Positions 17,891-27,461 of a DNA stretch of 64,000 bases are shown piece after piece. The notes beneath the pieces were generated by a model that saw nothing but the letters and a program-made list of their open reading frames with translations, was not told where the DNA came from and did no database searches. Both the position numbers and the translations under genes were made by a program. This stretch comes from Flavobacterium sp. 140616W15 (GTDB lineage: Bacteria; Bacteroidota; Bacteroidia; Flavobacteriales; Flavobacteriaceae), in NCBI RefSeq assembly GCF_003668995.1, contig NZ_CP033068.1, positions 124,001-188,000 of the forward strand, given 5' to 3'. Position 1 is the first letter of the stretch; each line of letters opens with the position of its first letter.

Positions 17891-19867
17891 TTAAAATAAT
17901 GTTTCGTCAACTATATTAGGGATGGTCACTTTCAATAAAGGTTGCGTGTGCATCGCTCTTTTTATTGCAAAAATTGCTTCATCATTACGCGCCCAACTTC
18001 TTCTTGAAATACCATTGTTAACATCCCAAAAAAGCATTGACGCTAAGCGTCTAGATGCCTCTTTAGTTCCATCAAGAATCATACCAAAACCACCATTTAT
18101 AACCTCTCCCCAGCCTACGCCACCACCATTATGGATAGAGACCCATGTTGCGCCTCTAAAGCTGTCACCAATGACATTTTGTATCGCCATATCAGCAGTA
18201 TATCTTGATCCGTCATAAATGTTTGATGTTTCTCTGTATGGAGAATCAGTTCCTGAAACATCATGATGATCACGACCTAAAACTACGGCTCCAATTTCTC
18301 CTTTTGCAATTGCTTGGTTAAAAGCTTCAGCTATTTTGATTCGACCTTCGGCATCAGCATATAAAATACGTGCTTGTGATCCTACAACTAATTTATTTTC
18401 TTGAGCTCCTTTTATCCATTTGATGTTATCCTGCATTTGTTGTTGAATTTCATCAGGTGCAGTTTTTGCCATTTCTTCTAAAACTTGTGATGCAATGGTA
18501 TCTGTTTTTTGTAAATCTTCTGGTTTTCCAGACGTACAAACCCATCTAAAAGGGCCAAACCCATAATCAAAACACATTGGTCCCATGATGTCCTGAACAT
18601 AACTCGGGTATTTAAAATCGATATTGTTTTCAGCCATTACTTGCGCACCAGCACGAGAAGCTTCTAGTAAAAAAGCATTTCCGTAATCAAAGAAATAAGT
18701 TCCTTTGGCAGTATGTTTGTTTATGGCATCTGCATGTCGACGTAATGTTTCCTGTACTTTTTCTTTAAATAGATCAGGATTGTTTGCCATCATTTCATTT
18801 GCTGCTTCAAAGGTTATTCCGACAGGATAATACCCTCCAGCCCAAGGATTGTGTAATGAAGTTTGGTCTGAACCTAAATCAATTTTGATGTTTTCCTGGT
18901 CGAATTTTTCCCAAACATCAACCACGTTTCCTAGGTATGCAATAGAAACTACTTCTTTATTGGCTTTTGCCAAAGCAACTCTTTTTACTAATTGGTCAAG
19001 ATCTTCTACAATCTCATTGATCCAACCTTGTTCGTGGCGGATTTTAGTAATTTTGGGATTCACTTCAGCACAAACGGTGATGCAGCCTGCAATATTTCCT
19101 GCTTTAGGTTGTGCACCGCTCATTCCTCCTAATCCTGAAGTAACAAATAAGTTTCCTTCTGGATTTAATTTTATTTTTCTGAAACCATTTAAAACTGTAA
19201 TTGTTGTTCCATGTACGATTCCTTGTGGTCCAATGTACATATAACTACCTGCTGTCATTTGCCCATATTGAGAAACTCCAAGCGCATTCATTTTTTCCCA
19301 ATCGTCAGGTTTTGAGTAATTCGGGATTACCATTCCGTTAGTCACAACTACGCGTGGTGCTTCAGCATGTGAAGGAAAAAGCCCCATCGGATGACCAGAA
19401 TACATAGTAAGCGTTTGCTCATTTGTCATTTCAGATAAATACTGCATAGTAAGTAAATACTGTGCCCAGTTTTGAAAAACAGCACCATTACCGCCATAAG
19501 TAATTAATTCATGTGGATGTTGTGCAACAGCATAATCCAGATTGTTCTGAATCATTAGCATAATTCCTTTTGCTTGTTCTGATTTTCCAGGATATTCGCT
19601 AATTGGTCTGGCGTATATTCTGTAATCTGGGCGAAAACGGTACATGTAGATACGGCCGTATTGTTCTAATTCTTCTGAAAACTCAGTAATTAATTCAGCA
19701 TGATGTTGCGGTTCAAAATAGCGTAATGCATTTTTTAATGCCAATTTTTTTTCTTCAGCCGAAAGAATTGCTTTTCGTTTTGGAGCGTGATTTATAGCTA
19801 AATCGTATATTTTTTTTGGAGGTAATATTGATGGGATTCCTTGTTGAATTTGTTCTTGGAAAGTCAT
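17891..19867 (-). CDS. hutU: Urocanate hydratase
   Basis: The 658-residue product carries urocanase blocks: YGGNGAVFQNWAQY, GQMTAGSYMYIGPQGIVHGT, the NAD-binding Gly-rich TSGLGGMSGAQPKAGNIAGC, and FDYGFGPFRWVCTSGKPEDL. It hydrates urocanate to imidazolone propionate in histidine breakdown. It is about 100 residues longer than the proteobacterial enzyme, in line with the long form in Bacteroidota. No other hut gene lies in the window. It is 34 bases upstream of the DUF4136 gene on the same strand. Confidence 0.95.
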   Translation of the reverse strand: MTFQEQIQQGIPSILPPKKIYDLAINHAPKRKAILSAEEKKLALKNALRYFEPQHHAELITEFSEELEQYGRIYMYRFRPDYRIYARPISEYPGKSEQAKGIMLMIQNNLDYAVAQHPHELITYGGNGAVFQNWAQYLLTMQYLSEMTNEQTLTMYSGHPMGLFPSHAEAPRVVVTNGMVIPNYSKPDDWEKMNALGVSQYGQMTAGSYMYIGPQGIVHGTTITVLNGFRKIKLNPEGNLFVTSGLGGMSGAQPKAGNIAGCITVCAEVNPKITKIRHEQGWINEIVEDLDQLVKRVALAKANKEVVSIAYLGNVVDVWEKFDQENIKIDLGSDQTSLHNPWAGGYYPVGITFEAANEMMANNPDLFKEKVQETLRRHADAINKHTAKGTYFFDYGNAFLLEASRAGAQVMAENNIDFKYPSYVQDIMGPMCFDYGFGPFRWVCTSGKPEDLQKTDTIASQVLEEMAKTAPDEIQQQMQDNIKWIKGAQENKLVVGSQARILYADAEGRIKIAEAFNQAIAKGEIGAVVLGRDHHDVSGTDSPYRETSNIYDGSRYTADMAIQNVIGDSFRGATWVSIHNGGGVGWGEVINGGFGMILDGTKEASRRLASMLFWDVNNGISRRSWARNDEAIFAIKRAMHTQPLLKVTIPNIVDETLF

Positions 19868-20490
19868 TTTTTAAAGGTGCTAAGTTGTTAAGATTCTATG
19901 TTGCTAAGGTATTTTAGCTAGATTAACAACGGATTAATTTTTTTGTTCTTCAGATTATTGTCGATCTGTTGGGGCTCAAATACTAATCGATAAATTTTAT
20001 TTCTATAAAATATTGTAATCCTAACGAATTTATTTTTTCAGCCTTGTTAAAGGCGTAATATTAATAGAAAACAACACGATCAGTTGGTAAAAGCCCATAG
20101 GAGCGAAATACTATCAATGCAAATTCAATCTGAAATAATTATCTCATTTTCAAATTGACTCATTGGCACATTTTCTAATTAAAAGCTAAGGATACCGGAT
20201 ATCCGACCTATGATAGGATTTGTGGATAGTAATCCTATATTTTTGTGAACAGATATCCATATTTTTATATTTAAAGGTTCAAGAATTTAAATGTTGGAAA
20301 AGTCAATTAAAAAGAATTATCTTATTTTTTTATTGAGATATTTCCTAATTATCCTATTTTAAAGATTCGGAAATTTAAAGATTTAAAAACTTGTTTCAAA
20401 ATAATTTTAGATTTCTTATGATTTTGACTTTTAGGATAATCTAAAAATAGCATTATCTAATTTTGAAATCGGTACATTTTTAAAATAATC
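19868..20490. other. Long non-coding region with degenerate repeats
   Basis: No convincing gene is seen. Near 19876-19910 there is a GCTAAGTTGTTAAGATTC-like piece, related to TTAGCAACTCAGATTCTAAG before 36180 (opposite strand). ATTATCTCATTTTCAAATTG (near 20140) and ATTATCTAATTTTGAAATCG (near 20453) are diverged direct repeats, each followed by a copy of ACATTTT. This is probably decayed repeat material plus the hutU upstream region. Confidence 0.4.
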
Positions 20491-20667
20491 TTATTTTTTT
20501 ATCTCTCCAGTTTTCTTATCATATCCATAGGGACAATGGCGACAGCCACTTTTGCAACAATAACCTCTTTTTAAATGGTGTTTTTCTGTAAAACATTTAT
20601 ATCCTTCGGGGGTATAATAAAAATCTTCGCCCTCAATTAATTTATTTTCCTTATTTTGTTCATTCAT
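20491..20667 (-). CDS. DUF5522 small Cys-rich protein
   Basis: The minus strand encodes 58 residues from ATG 20667. The core DFYYTPEGYKCFTEKHHLKR followed by GYCCKSGCRHCPYGY matches DUF5522, a small conserved Bacteroidota protein. The CC, CRHC cluster suggests metal binding, which is inference. The function is unknown. It stands alone, divergent from the gene at 20784. Confidence 0.85.
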   Translation of the reverse strand: MNEQNKENKLIEGEDFYYTPEGYKCFTEKHHLKRGYCCKSGCRHCPYGYDKKTGEIKK

Positions 20668-20783
20668 AATCCTGAATTTGGCAAAAAGCTATTTTTATCT
20701 TTAATTTTAAGTAAATTCGGTTGATTATGTTTTTCTTTGTGTAGAAGTAATTTACTAGTACAAATTTATAATTTTTACAGCGA

Positions 20784-21119
20784 ATGTTTTTGATTATTGC
20801 TAAATATTTAATTCCGAAAGGATATCGCGGAATGGCTGTATTTCCTTTTGTGGTTATGAAATATCCTTCGGATAAAAAAAATGAAGTTTTTATTAATCAT
20901 GAAAAAATACATTTACGCCAACAGATAGAATTATTGATATTACCTTTTTTTCTTTGGTATTTAATTGAATATGTAGTGCGGTTATTTCAATATAAAAATG
21001 CTGATTTGGCTTATCATAATATTAGTTTTGAAAGAGAAGCATATCAAAATGAAGCTAATATGAATTATTTAAAAAACAGGCCTTTTTTTCGGTTTGTACA
21101 GTATTTAAATTACAAATAA
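20784..21119 (+). CDS. Small HExxH-motif membrane-associated protein
   Basis: The 111-residue product contains NHEKIHLRQQIELL, an HExxH zinc-protease-like motif, followed by a hydrophobic stretch (LLILPFFLWYLIEYVV) and a later Glu-rich SFEREAYQNEA that could supply a third ligand. It is too short for a classical M48/M56 peptidase, so it is a mini-metalloprotease or a relic of one. It starts a run of four tightly spaced plus-strand genes ending with hemL. Confidence 0.75.
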   Translation: MFLIIAKYLIPKGYRGMAVFPFVVMKYPSDKKNEVFINHEKIHLRQQIELLILPFFLWYLIEYVVRLFQYKNADLAYHNISFEREAYQNEANMNYLKNRPFFRFVQYLNYK

Positions 21120-21128
21120 AATAAAATT

Positions 21129-22025
21129 TTGAATCAAAAAATCTATACTATTTTTCCAAACAATATTTCACTTACAATCAAAAGAGAAGACTTGATTCAT
21201 CCTTTTATTTCAGGGAATAAGTATCGGAAATTAAAATATAATTTACTTCAGGCGAAAGCCGAAAATCAAGAAACGCTACTCACTTTTGGTGGTGCTTTTT
21301 CTAATCATATTGCAGCTGTGGCTTATGCAGGAAAAGAAAGCGGATTTAAGACCATTGGGATTATTCGCGGAGACGAACTTATTGATAAAATAGAAGGAAA
21401 TCCCACTTTAAAATTTGTTCAGGAAAATGGAATGCAATTAGAATTTGTTACTAGAGAGGATTACCGACTTAAAAACGAAATAGATTTTCTTGATAAGCTG
21501 AAACAACAATTTGGAGCGTTTTATCTAGTGCCCGAAGGAGGAACAAATGCACTAGCAGTTAGAGGTTGTGAGGAGATTTTAACCCCTGAAGATGCCGAGT
21601 TTAATTATGTATGTTGTGCAGTAGGAACTGGCGGAACTATTTCAGGAATTAGCAATAGTGCGTTACCAAATCAAAAAGTTTTAGGGTTTCCAGCGTTAAA
21701 AGGGGATTTTTTACAAGATGAAATTCGTATTTTTGCAAAGAAACATAATTGGGAACTGATTACTGACTACCATTTTGGTGGTTATGGCAAAGTCAATTTT
21801 GAGCTAATTGCCTTTATTAATCAGTTTTTTGATGAAAATCATATCCCTTTGGATCCAATTTATACAGGAAAGATGGTTTTTGGCGTTATAGATTTAATTA
21901 AGAAAAACTATTTTCCTGCAAATTCTAAAATTTTATTGATTCATACAGGAGGATTACAAGGAATAAAAGGAATGAATATAAAGCTGATGAATAAAAACGT
22001 ACCAATAATAAAAAGCAATGTTTAA
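21129..22025 (+). CDS. ACC deaminase / D-cysteine desulfhydrase family PLP enzyme
   Basis: The 298-residue product is a fold-type II PLP enzyme. The PLP lysine lies in ISGNKYRKLKYNL, the substrate loop is TFGGAFSNHIAAVA, and the phosphate loop is GTGGTISG. Similar Bacteroidota proteins are annotated as 1-aminocyclopropane-1-carboxylate deaminase or D-cysteine desulfhydrase; the true substrate is uncertain. No in-frame ATG precedes the conserved region, so a TTG start at 21129, nine bases after the previous stop, is used. Confidence 0.85.
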   Translation: MNQKIYTIFPNNISLTIKREDLIHPFISGNKYRKLKYNLLQAKAENQETLLTFGGAFSNHIAAVAYAGKESGFKTIGIIRGDELIDKIEGNPTLKFVQENGMQLEFVTREDYRLKNEIDFLDKLKQQFGAFYLVPEGGTNALAVRGCEEILTPEDAEFNYVCCAVGTGGTISGISNSALPNQKVLGFPALKGDFLQDEIRIFAKKHNWELITDYHFGGYGKVNFELIAFINQFFDENHIPLDPIYTGKMVFGVIDLIKKNYFPANSKILLIHTGGLQGIKGMNIKLMNKNVPIIKSNV

Positions 22026-22893
22026 AAAAACACTCTTACTCTTACTAACGATAACGCTAATAGGTTGTAATGCAAGCAAACCTGCTATTGTAACAACCCA
22101 AAAGAAAGCTACTAATCAGAAACACAAGGTAGCAATAAACACAAAGAAAAAGCCTACTTATACCAAGCCATCACCAAATAGTAAAACAGAGGTTATTGAG
22201 TCAACCTCAAAAACAGTTGTTACTAATAACCTAATTGGGGATTATATTTCTCAGTATAAGGAGATTGCAATGGGGAATATGAAAAACTACGGAATTCCTG
22301 CAAGTATTATTTTGGCACAAGGAATTTTAGAATCAGGTGCAGGAAGAGGAGATTTGGCACTTTCATCAAATAATCATTTCGGAATAAAATGTCATAAGGA
22401 TTGGGTAGGCGAGAGTGTTCGTCATGATGATGATTCATTGCAGGAATGTTTTAGAAAATACAAAGACCCATCAGAATCGTTTCGTGATCATGCTTTGTTT
22501 TTGACTGGAAAGAAACGATATGCTGCATTGTTTACTTATGAAAAAGGAGATTATAAAGCTTGGGCAAAAGGATTAAGAGCTGCAGGATATGCAACTGATC
22601 CTAGATATCCTGAAAAATTAATCAGCTATATTGAGCGTTATGAATTGCATCAATATGATAATCAGGCTATGGGTAAAGACTACGTTGTAGTTGAAAAAAC
22701 AACTACAGTTGTTGTTCCAAGAACTCCTAATGCAGCAAATAATATAAATAACCTTGCTTCGTACGAAGTTCAGAAAGGAGATACATTGTATTCTATTTCA
22801 AAAAAATTCAACGTACTTGTTGATGATTTAAAGCAAAAAAACAATCTTGTCGATAATACCCTTTCTATCGGACAACGGTTAATTGTAAAGTAA
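22018..22893 (+). CDS. Lipoprotein glucosaminidase with LysM domain
   Basis: The 291-residue product has a signal peptide with lipobox (TITLIGCNASKP), a Lys/Thr-rich linker, a glucosaminidase domain (about residues 75-205) with the likely catalytic Glu in SIILAQGILESGAGRGDLA and the block NNHFGIKCH, and a C-terminal LysM domain (about 247-291, YEVQKGDTLYSISKKFNV). It should cleave peptidoglycan glycan strands. It overlaps the previous gene by eight bases, so it is co-translated. Confidence 0.93.
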   Translation: MFKKTLLLLLTITLIGCNASKPAIVTTQKKATNQKHKVAINTKKKPTYTKPSPNSKTEVIESTSKTVVTNNLIGDYISQYKEIAMGNMKNYGIPASIILAQGILESGAGRGDLALSSNNHFGIKCHKDWVGESVRHDDDSLQECFRKYKDPSESFRDHALFLTGKKRYAALFTYEKGDYKAWAKGLRAAGYATDPRYPEKLISYIERYELHQYDNQAMGKDYVVVEKTTTVVVPRTPNAANNINNLASYEVQKGDTLYSISKKFNVLVDDLKQKNNLVDNTLSIGQRLIVK

Positions 22894-22931
22894 AATTCCA
22901 ATAAAGATAAAAGTCAAAAGATAAAATTAAA

Positions 22932-24218
22932 ATGATATATCAAAGAAGTAGTCAGCTTTTTGCTGAAGCAGAAAAAGTAATTCCGGGTGGTGTAAATTCA
23001 CCTGTAAGAGCATTTAAAGCAGTAGGAGGAACTCCAATTTTTGTAAAAAGTGCACAAGGAGCCTATTTATTTGACGAAGACGGAAATAAATTGATAGATT
23101 ACATCAATTCGTGGGGGCCAATGGTTTTAGGTCATGCCTATGCTCCAGTTGTTGATGCTGTAATTGAAAAAGCAAAATTAGGCACATCTTTTGGAATGCC
23201 TACAGAATTGGAAACACAAATTGCAGCTTTAGCAGTTTCGATGGTTCCAAATATTGATAAAATCCGTTTTGTAAATTCAGGTACAGAGGCTTGTATGAGC
23301 GCAATACGTTTGGCAAGAGGGTTTACAAAGAGAGATAAAATTGTAAAATTTGCAGGTTGTTACCACGGACATTCTGATTCGTTCTTGATTCAAGCGGGAA
23401 GTGGAGCTGTGACTTTTGGTAGCCCAAATAGCCCTGGAGTTACTGAGGGAACAGCAAAAGATACTTTACTGGCAAAATATAATGATTTAGAAAATGTAGC
23501 GACATTAATTGCAGCGAATAAAGAAGAAATTGCTGCAATTATTATTGAGCCTGTTGCAGGAAATATGGGTTGTATTCCGCCAAATAAAGGATTCTTAGAA
23601 GGCTTGCGTCAATTGTGTACAGAAAACGGAATTTTATTAATCTTTGATGAGGTTATGACCGGTTTTAGACTAGCGCGTGGTGGAGTTCAAGAATTATTTA
23701 ATATTAAAGCTGATATTGTAACTTTTGGAAAAGTAATAGGTGGTGGTTTGCCAGTAGGAGCATTTGCTGCTCGTGCAGAAATCATGAATTATCTAGCTCC
23801 AATAGGACCAGTTTATCAAGCAGGAACATTATCAGGTAATCCGTTGGCAATGGCAGCAGGATTAGCAATGTTACAAGCTTTGGATAATGACCGTGCGATC
23901 TTTACTCGTTTAGAGGAGAAAACGGCTTACCTAGAGGCTGGAATTGATAGAGTTCTTAAAGCTAATAATGTAGTTTTTACGATTAATAGAGTGGGTTCTA
24001 TGATTTCGGTACATTTTGATGGTGCTCCAGTAACTGATTTTAAAAGTGCTGCTAATGGAGATAACGAAACGTTCAAGAAATTCTTCCACGGATTATTGAA
24101 TGAAGGTGTTTACATTGCTCCTTCGGCATATGAAACATGGTTTATTACAGATGCATTGACATACGAAGATTTAGATTTTACAATTCAAGCAATTGATAAA
24201 GTTTCTAAAACTTTTTAG
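22932..24218 (+). CDS. hemL: Glutamate-1-semialdehyde 2,1-aminomutase
   Basis: The 428-residue product has full HemL length with the PLP lysine K267 in [17 protein letters not shown], plus [17 protein letters not shown] and [17 protein letters not shown]. It converts glutamate-1-semialdehyde to 5-aminolevulinate in haem synthesis. It is the last gene of the run from 20784 and is followed by a terminator. Confidence 0.96.
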   Translation: MIYQRSSQLFAEAEKVIPGGVNSPVRAFKAVGGTPIFVKSAQGAYLFDEDGNKLIDYINSWGPMVLGHAYAPVVDAVIEKAKLGTSFGMPTELETQIAALAVSMVPNIDKIRFVNSGTEACMSAIRLARGFTKRDKIVKFAGCYHGHSDSFLIQAGSGAVTFGSPNSPGVTEGTAKDTLLAKYNDLENVATLIAANKEEIAAIIIEPVAGNMGCIPPNKGFLEGLRQLCTENGILLIFDEVMTGFRLARGGVQELFNIKADIVTFGKVIGGGLPVGAFAARAEIMNYLAPIGPVYQAGTLSGNPLAMAAGLAMLQALDNDRAIFTRLEEKTAYLEAGIDRVLKANNVVFTINRVGSMISVHFDGAPVTDFKSAANGDNETFKKFFHGLLNEGVYIAPSAYETWFITDALTYEDLDFTIQAIDKVSKTF

Positions 24219-24248
24219 TTTTAAGATCTCACAATAAATAAAATATTT

Positions 24249-24289
24249 AAGGTTTAACTTTTTAATTAAAGTTGAGCCTTTTTTATTTT
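24249..24289 (+). terminator. hemL terminator
   Basis: AAGGTTTAACTTT and AAAGTTGAGCCTT pair around a short loop, followed by TTTTATTTT, 30 bases after the hemL stop. Confidence 0.8.
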
Positions 24290-24310
24290 ATGGATAAAAT
24301 GATTCAGGTG

Positions 24311-24343
24311 AAAATAAAAAAGTCGGAAGAAAACTCTTCCGAC
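24311..24343 (-). terminator. Terminator of the Spy-like gene
   Basis: Minus strand GTCGGAAGA, short loop, TCTTCCGAC followed by TTTTTTATTTT. It lies just after the stop of the minus-strand gene at 24367. Confidence 0.8.
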
Positions 24344-24366
24344 CATGACTAGTACAAAGTCTCTTT

Positions 24367-24798
24367 TTATTTATTTCTTCTTTCCTTCATTTTGTCTTTC
24401 ATTTTCTCCTTGTTTTCTTCTCTCATTGCAGTCCATTTTTTGTATTGATCTGCATTTAAAATTGATTTCATCTGCGCTTCAGTTGCAGTTTTTTCATCCA
24501 TTATTTCTTTTTTAAGAGCCGCTTTCTCTTCGGCAGTTGGTTTTACGTTACTGTCTTTTCTGGCTTTACGCATTTCCATGTGTTTTTGTGCTTTGGCACT
24601 TTTGTCAGCTAGTAACTTTCCAATCTGAGCTTGTTGGTTGGCATCTAAATTTAATTCGGTAGTTAGTTTTTTTAAATGTTTTTCATTTCGTTGTTCAGGA
24701 GTCAACCTTTCTCTTTGTTGTTTAGTAGGTTGAGTCGCGTCTTGAGCAAAGCTTACCATTCCAACGAACAATAGAGCAGCGATAAATAATTTTTTCAT
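24367..24798 (-). CDS. Periplasmic Spy/CpxP-like Lys/Glu-rich protein
   Basis: The 143-residue product has a clear Sec signal peptide (LFIAALLFVGMVSFAQ) followed by an all-helical, highly charged region. LTPEQRNEKHLKKLTTELNL followed by NADQYKKWTAMREENKEKM resembles the LTxxQ repeats of Spy/CpxP-type periplasmic proteins (and DUF4890-like proteins in Bacteroidota). It could act as a chaperone or stress sensor; this is inference. It is divergent from the copper cluster that starts at 24924. Confidence 0.75.
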   Translation of the reverse strand: MKKLFIAALLFVGMVSFAQDATQPTKQQRERLTPEQRNEKHLKKLTTELNLDANQQAQIGKLLADKSAKAQKHMEMRKARKDSNVKPTAEEKAALKKEIMDEKTATEAQMKSILNADQYKKWTAMREENKEKMKDKMKERRNK

Positions 24799-24923
24799 GA
24801 TTTGTTTGTTTTAAAAGGTTATTGGTATTAGACAATTATAAAATAAATAGGTTTAATGCACTTTTTTTAATTATAATTTATTTAACAGGTGATAAAATAA
24901 ATTTTGTTTCTTAAATTCGCATC

Positions 24924-25298
24924 GTGAAAAAAATGGTCTTCATATTGATTCTAGCTATTTTTCTAAAACCTGTATTTCCGGTTATAGAGTATATTGTCAA
25001 TTATGATTATATTTCGACTGTACTTTGCGAGAATAAAGCGCAACCTGTTATGCAATGTAATGGAAAGTGTCATTTAATGAAAGAATTGGCCAAAGCTGCC
25101 GATGCCGAAAAACCTTCTTCATCTGATAAAAAACACACTCTTCTGGATAAAGTCGATTTAATGTTTGAATCTACAAATGCATTTGCATTACAATTTTATC
25201 CAAACAATACTAAATCACAAATTAATGCGACTTACGCTAATTTGTATTCGCATCTTAATGCTGATTTGTTTTTTCATCCGCCTGCACGTATTTCTTAA
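24924..25298 (+). CDS. Small secreted or membrane protein with CxGKC motif
   Basis: The 124-residue product starts at GTG 24924 with a hydrophobic N-terminus (FILILAIFLKPVFPVIEYI) and contains VLCENKAQPVMQCNGKCHLM: three closely spaced Cys and a His, a possible copper site. No named family was recognised. It lies just upstream of mbnP on the same strand, so a role in the same metal pathway is plausible. Confidence 0.75.
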   Translation: MKKMVFILILAIFLKPVFPVIEYIVNYDYISTVLCENKAQPVMQCNGKCHLMKELAKAADAEKPSSSDKKHTLLDKVDLMFESTNAFALQFYPNNTKSQINATYANLYSHLNADLFFHPPARIS

Positions 25299-25409
25299 AT
25301 TTTAATTAAAAACACTTTTGTGTCTTGCTATTTCATTTGATTGTTGTCATTTGAGGTAAGCCTATGCACATACTATTTTAAATATCTATTAAGAATATAC
25401 AACTCAAAA

Positions 25410-26210
25410 ATGAAAAAAATATTATATAAAGCAGTAGCTATTTTAGCTATAACTGTTGCTGTATCAGCATGTTCAAGTGATAATAACGAAGAAGTTTCTG
25501 GAACGGGTAAAATCGGATTAAAATTTGACAACTCATTTGGGTCCAATGATTTAATTTTGGAAACACAAGGGAATAAAACTTCTAATAATGAGGTATTAAA
25601 AATCACCAACGTTAAATACATCGTAAGTAATGTTGTTTTAACTAAAAGTGACGGAACGTTGTTTACATACCCAAAGGCAAAAAGTTACTTTATTGCTGAC
25701 GAAGCTAGTGATGCTGGTTACAAATTTATATTAACAGATATTCCTGCTGGAGATTACGTAAAAGTAAAATTTGGAATAGGAGTAGATAAAGAACAATGGC
25801 AATTAGGTGCTTCTGGGCAAGGCGATTTTCTTGCGCAAGCTCAGGCGGCAGGAATGTTATGGAACTGGACTGCCGGATATAAATTTCTTGCTTTCGAGGG
25901 TAATTTTACTTCAGAAACAGTGACAGCTCCGCTTCCTTTTATGATTCATACAGGACAAACAGGAACCGATTATAATTATACAGAAGTAACATTAGATTTC
26001 CCAACTAAAGCTTTGGTGAGAACCAATATTCAGCCAGATGTACATATTATAACCGATTTATCTAAAATTCTTGACGGACCAAATAAAATCAAACTTTCAG
26101 ATTACAATAAGGGCGGAATGGGCGCTATGATTATGGGTGGAGCAGCTTTGCCTTTAATTACTGTCAATGTAGCAACAATGTTTAGAGTAGATCACGTACA
26201 CAACGATTAA
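25410..26210 (+). CDS. MbnP family copper-binding lipoprotein
   Basis: The 266-residue product (start MKKILYKAVAIL) has a lipobox (AVSACSSDNN) and the MbnP family pattern: GTGKIGLKFDNSFG, YIVSNVVLTKSDG, DIPAGDYVKVKFGIG, MLWNWTAGYKFLAFEG and a His-rich end DHVHND. MbnP proteins of methanotrophs bind copper at a site using an oxidised Trp made by the diheme enzyme MbnH, and here the mbnH-like gene follows. An upstream in-frame start (25341) was rejected because the signal peptide begins at 25410. Confidence 0.88.
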   Translation: MKKILYKAVAILAITVAVSACSSDNNEEVSGTGKIGLKFDNSFGSNDLILETQGNKTSNNEVLKITNVKYIVSNVVLTKSDGTLFTYPKAKSYFIADEASDAGYKFILTDIPAGDYVKVKFGIGVDKEQWQLGASGQGDFLAQAQAAGMLWNWTAGYKFLAFEGNFTSETVTAPLPFMIHTGQTGTDYNYTEVTLDFPTKALVRTNIQPDVHIITDLSKILDGPNKIKLSDYNKGGMGAMIMGGAALPLITVNVATMFRVDHVHND

Positions 26211-26223
26211 TTTCATTTTTAGG

Positions 26224-26343
26224 AGCACAAAAGTTGTTTTTCATTAGGAACTCTTGTCCCGCTTTTTGCTATATCTTTTTTATTTTGAAAAAAAATTAAA
26301 AAGGATGTCGCGGCAATCGGGGCTAGAAATGAGCTTTTGTGCT
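26224..26343. repeat. Palindromic intergenic element between mbnP and mbnH
   Basis: The ends AGCACAAAAG (26224-26233) and CTTTTGTGCT (26334-26343) are perfect inverted repeats. Inside are CCCGCTTTTTGCT and CAATCGGGGCTA, which on the minus strand read TAGCCCCGATTG ... AGCAAAAAGCGGG. The same two blocks, in the opposite orientation, bound the element at 27462-27605. It resembles a dispersed Flavobacterium intergenic repeat. Confidence 0.6.
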
Positions 26344-26363
26344 TCTTTTAAAATTTAGAAACC

Positions 26364-27401
26364 ATGAGAATAAAATATTTTCTTTGGGTCATGATTCCGT
26401 TGTTATATAGTTGTAGTGATCAGGATGATGAATATATAAATGTGCCTTTAGACTTTAAAGTGCCTTCTAATTTCCCAGCTTTAACTTATGATATAACTGC
26501 AAATCCACCAACTGTAAAAGGATTTGAACTTGGTAAAAAACTTTTTTATGATGGGCGATTGGCTTCTGATGGAATTGTTTCCTGTGGTTTTTGTCATATA
26601 CAGGAAAACGCATTTACACATCATGGGCACACAGTGAGTCACGGTGTAGGGGATGCCCTAGGAATTCGAAATGCACCACCGATACAAAATCTGGCTTATC
26701 AAGCAACGTTTATGTACGATGGTGTAACGAATCATTTAGACTTGCAGCCTATAATTCCATTAACGAGTGAAATCGAAATGAATGGTAATTTAAATGCTAT
26801 TCTAGAAATGATGCGAGGTGATAAAACCTATCGGACTTTGTTTGGACAAGCTTTTACTGATGGTGCAATTACTACTGAGAATATGTTAAAAGCACTTTCG
26901 CAATTTATGGTAATGGTAACCTCTTCTAATTCGCGCTTTGATAAATTCCGTCGTAATGAAACAGGAGGAACGCTTACAGCCGATGAATTGGCAGGATATG
27001 CATTGTTTAATTCTAAATGTGCTTCATGTCATGCAACTGATTTAATGACCGATGATTCGTTTCGAAACAATGGTTTGGCAGTAAACCCTAAAGTAAACGA
27101 TGTGGGACGTTATAAGGTTACTGAACAGGCTAGTGATTATTATAAGTTTAAAGTACAGAGTTTAAGAAATGTAGAAGTTTCTGCTCCTTATATGCATGAT
27201 GGGCGATTTGGAACACTAGAAGCCGTTTTGGATCATTATGCTAGCGGAATTGAGGCTTCGCCAACTTTAGACCCGATCCTGAGGCAGAATGGAATGCTGG
27301 GTATCCAACTTTCGGAAATGGATAAAAAACAGCTAATCGCTTTCTTAAAAACATTAACCGATCGTCAATTTCTAACAGATAGACGATTCTCGGAGTTTTA
27401 A
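26364..27401 (+). CDS. Diheme cytochrome c peroxidase / MbnH-like protein
   Basis: The 345-residue product has a lipobox (PLLYSCSD, C17) and two haem c motifs: C74-G-F-C-H78 and C219-A-S-C-H223. The blocks GKKLFYDGRLASDG, IRNAPPIQNLAYQATFMYDG and SAPYMHDGRFGTLEAVLDHY are typical of the bacterial diheme peroxidase/MauG/MbnH superfamily. Because it directly follows an mbnP-like gene, an MbnH role (oxidising a Trp of MbnP) is more likely than peroxide detoxification. It is periplasmic and lipid-anchored. Confidence 0.9.
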   Translation: MRIKYFLWVMIPLLYSCSDQDDEYINVPLDFKVPSNFPALTYDITANPPTVKGFELGKKLFYDGRLASDGIVSCGFCHIQENAFTHHGHTVSHGVGDALGIRNAPPIQNLAYQATFMYDGVTNHLDLQPIIPLTSEIEMNGNLNAILEMMRGDKTYRTLFGQAFTDGAITTENMLKALSQFMVMVTSSNSRFDKFRRNETGGTLTADELAGYALFNSKCASCHATDLMTDDSFRNNGLAVNPKVNDVGRYKVTEQASDYYKFKVQSLRNVEVSAPYMHDGRFGTLEAVLDHYASGIEASPTLDPILRQNGMLGIQLSEMDKKQLIAFLKTLTDRQFLTDRRFSEF

Positions 27402-27461
27402 GATTTTCCTAATAGGGTTTTTGAAACCTGTTAGAATATAATATAACAAAAATTGGAGTTT

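Noticed and set aside
18849..19244. 131-codon plus-strand open frame
   Set aside because: It lies inside hutU on the opposite strand and reads as composition-driven.
20190..20220. Short dyad GGATATCC as a regulatory site
   Set aside because: It is short, sits far from any start and has no second copy of note.
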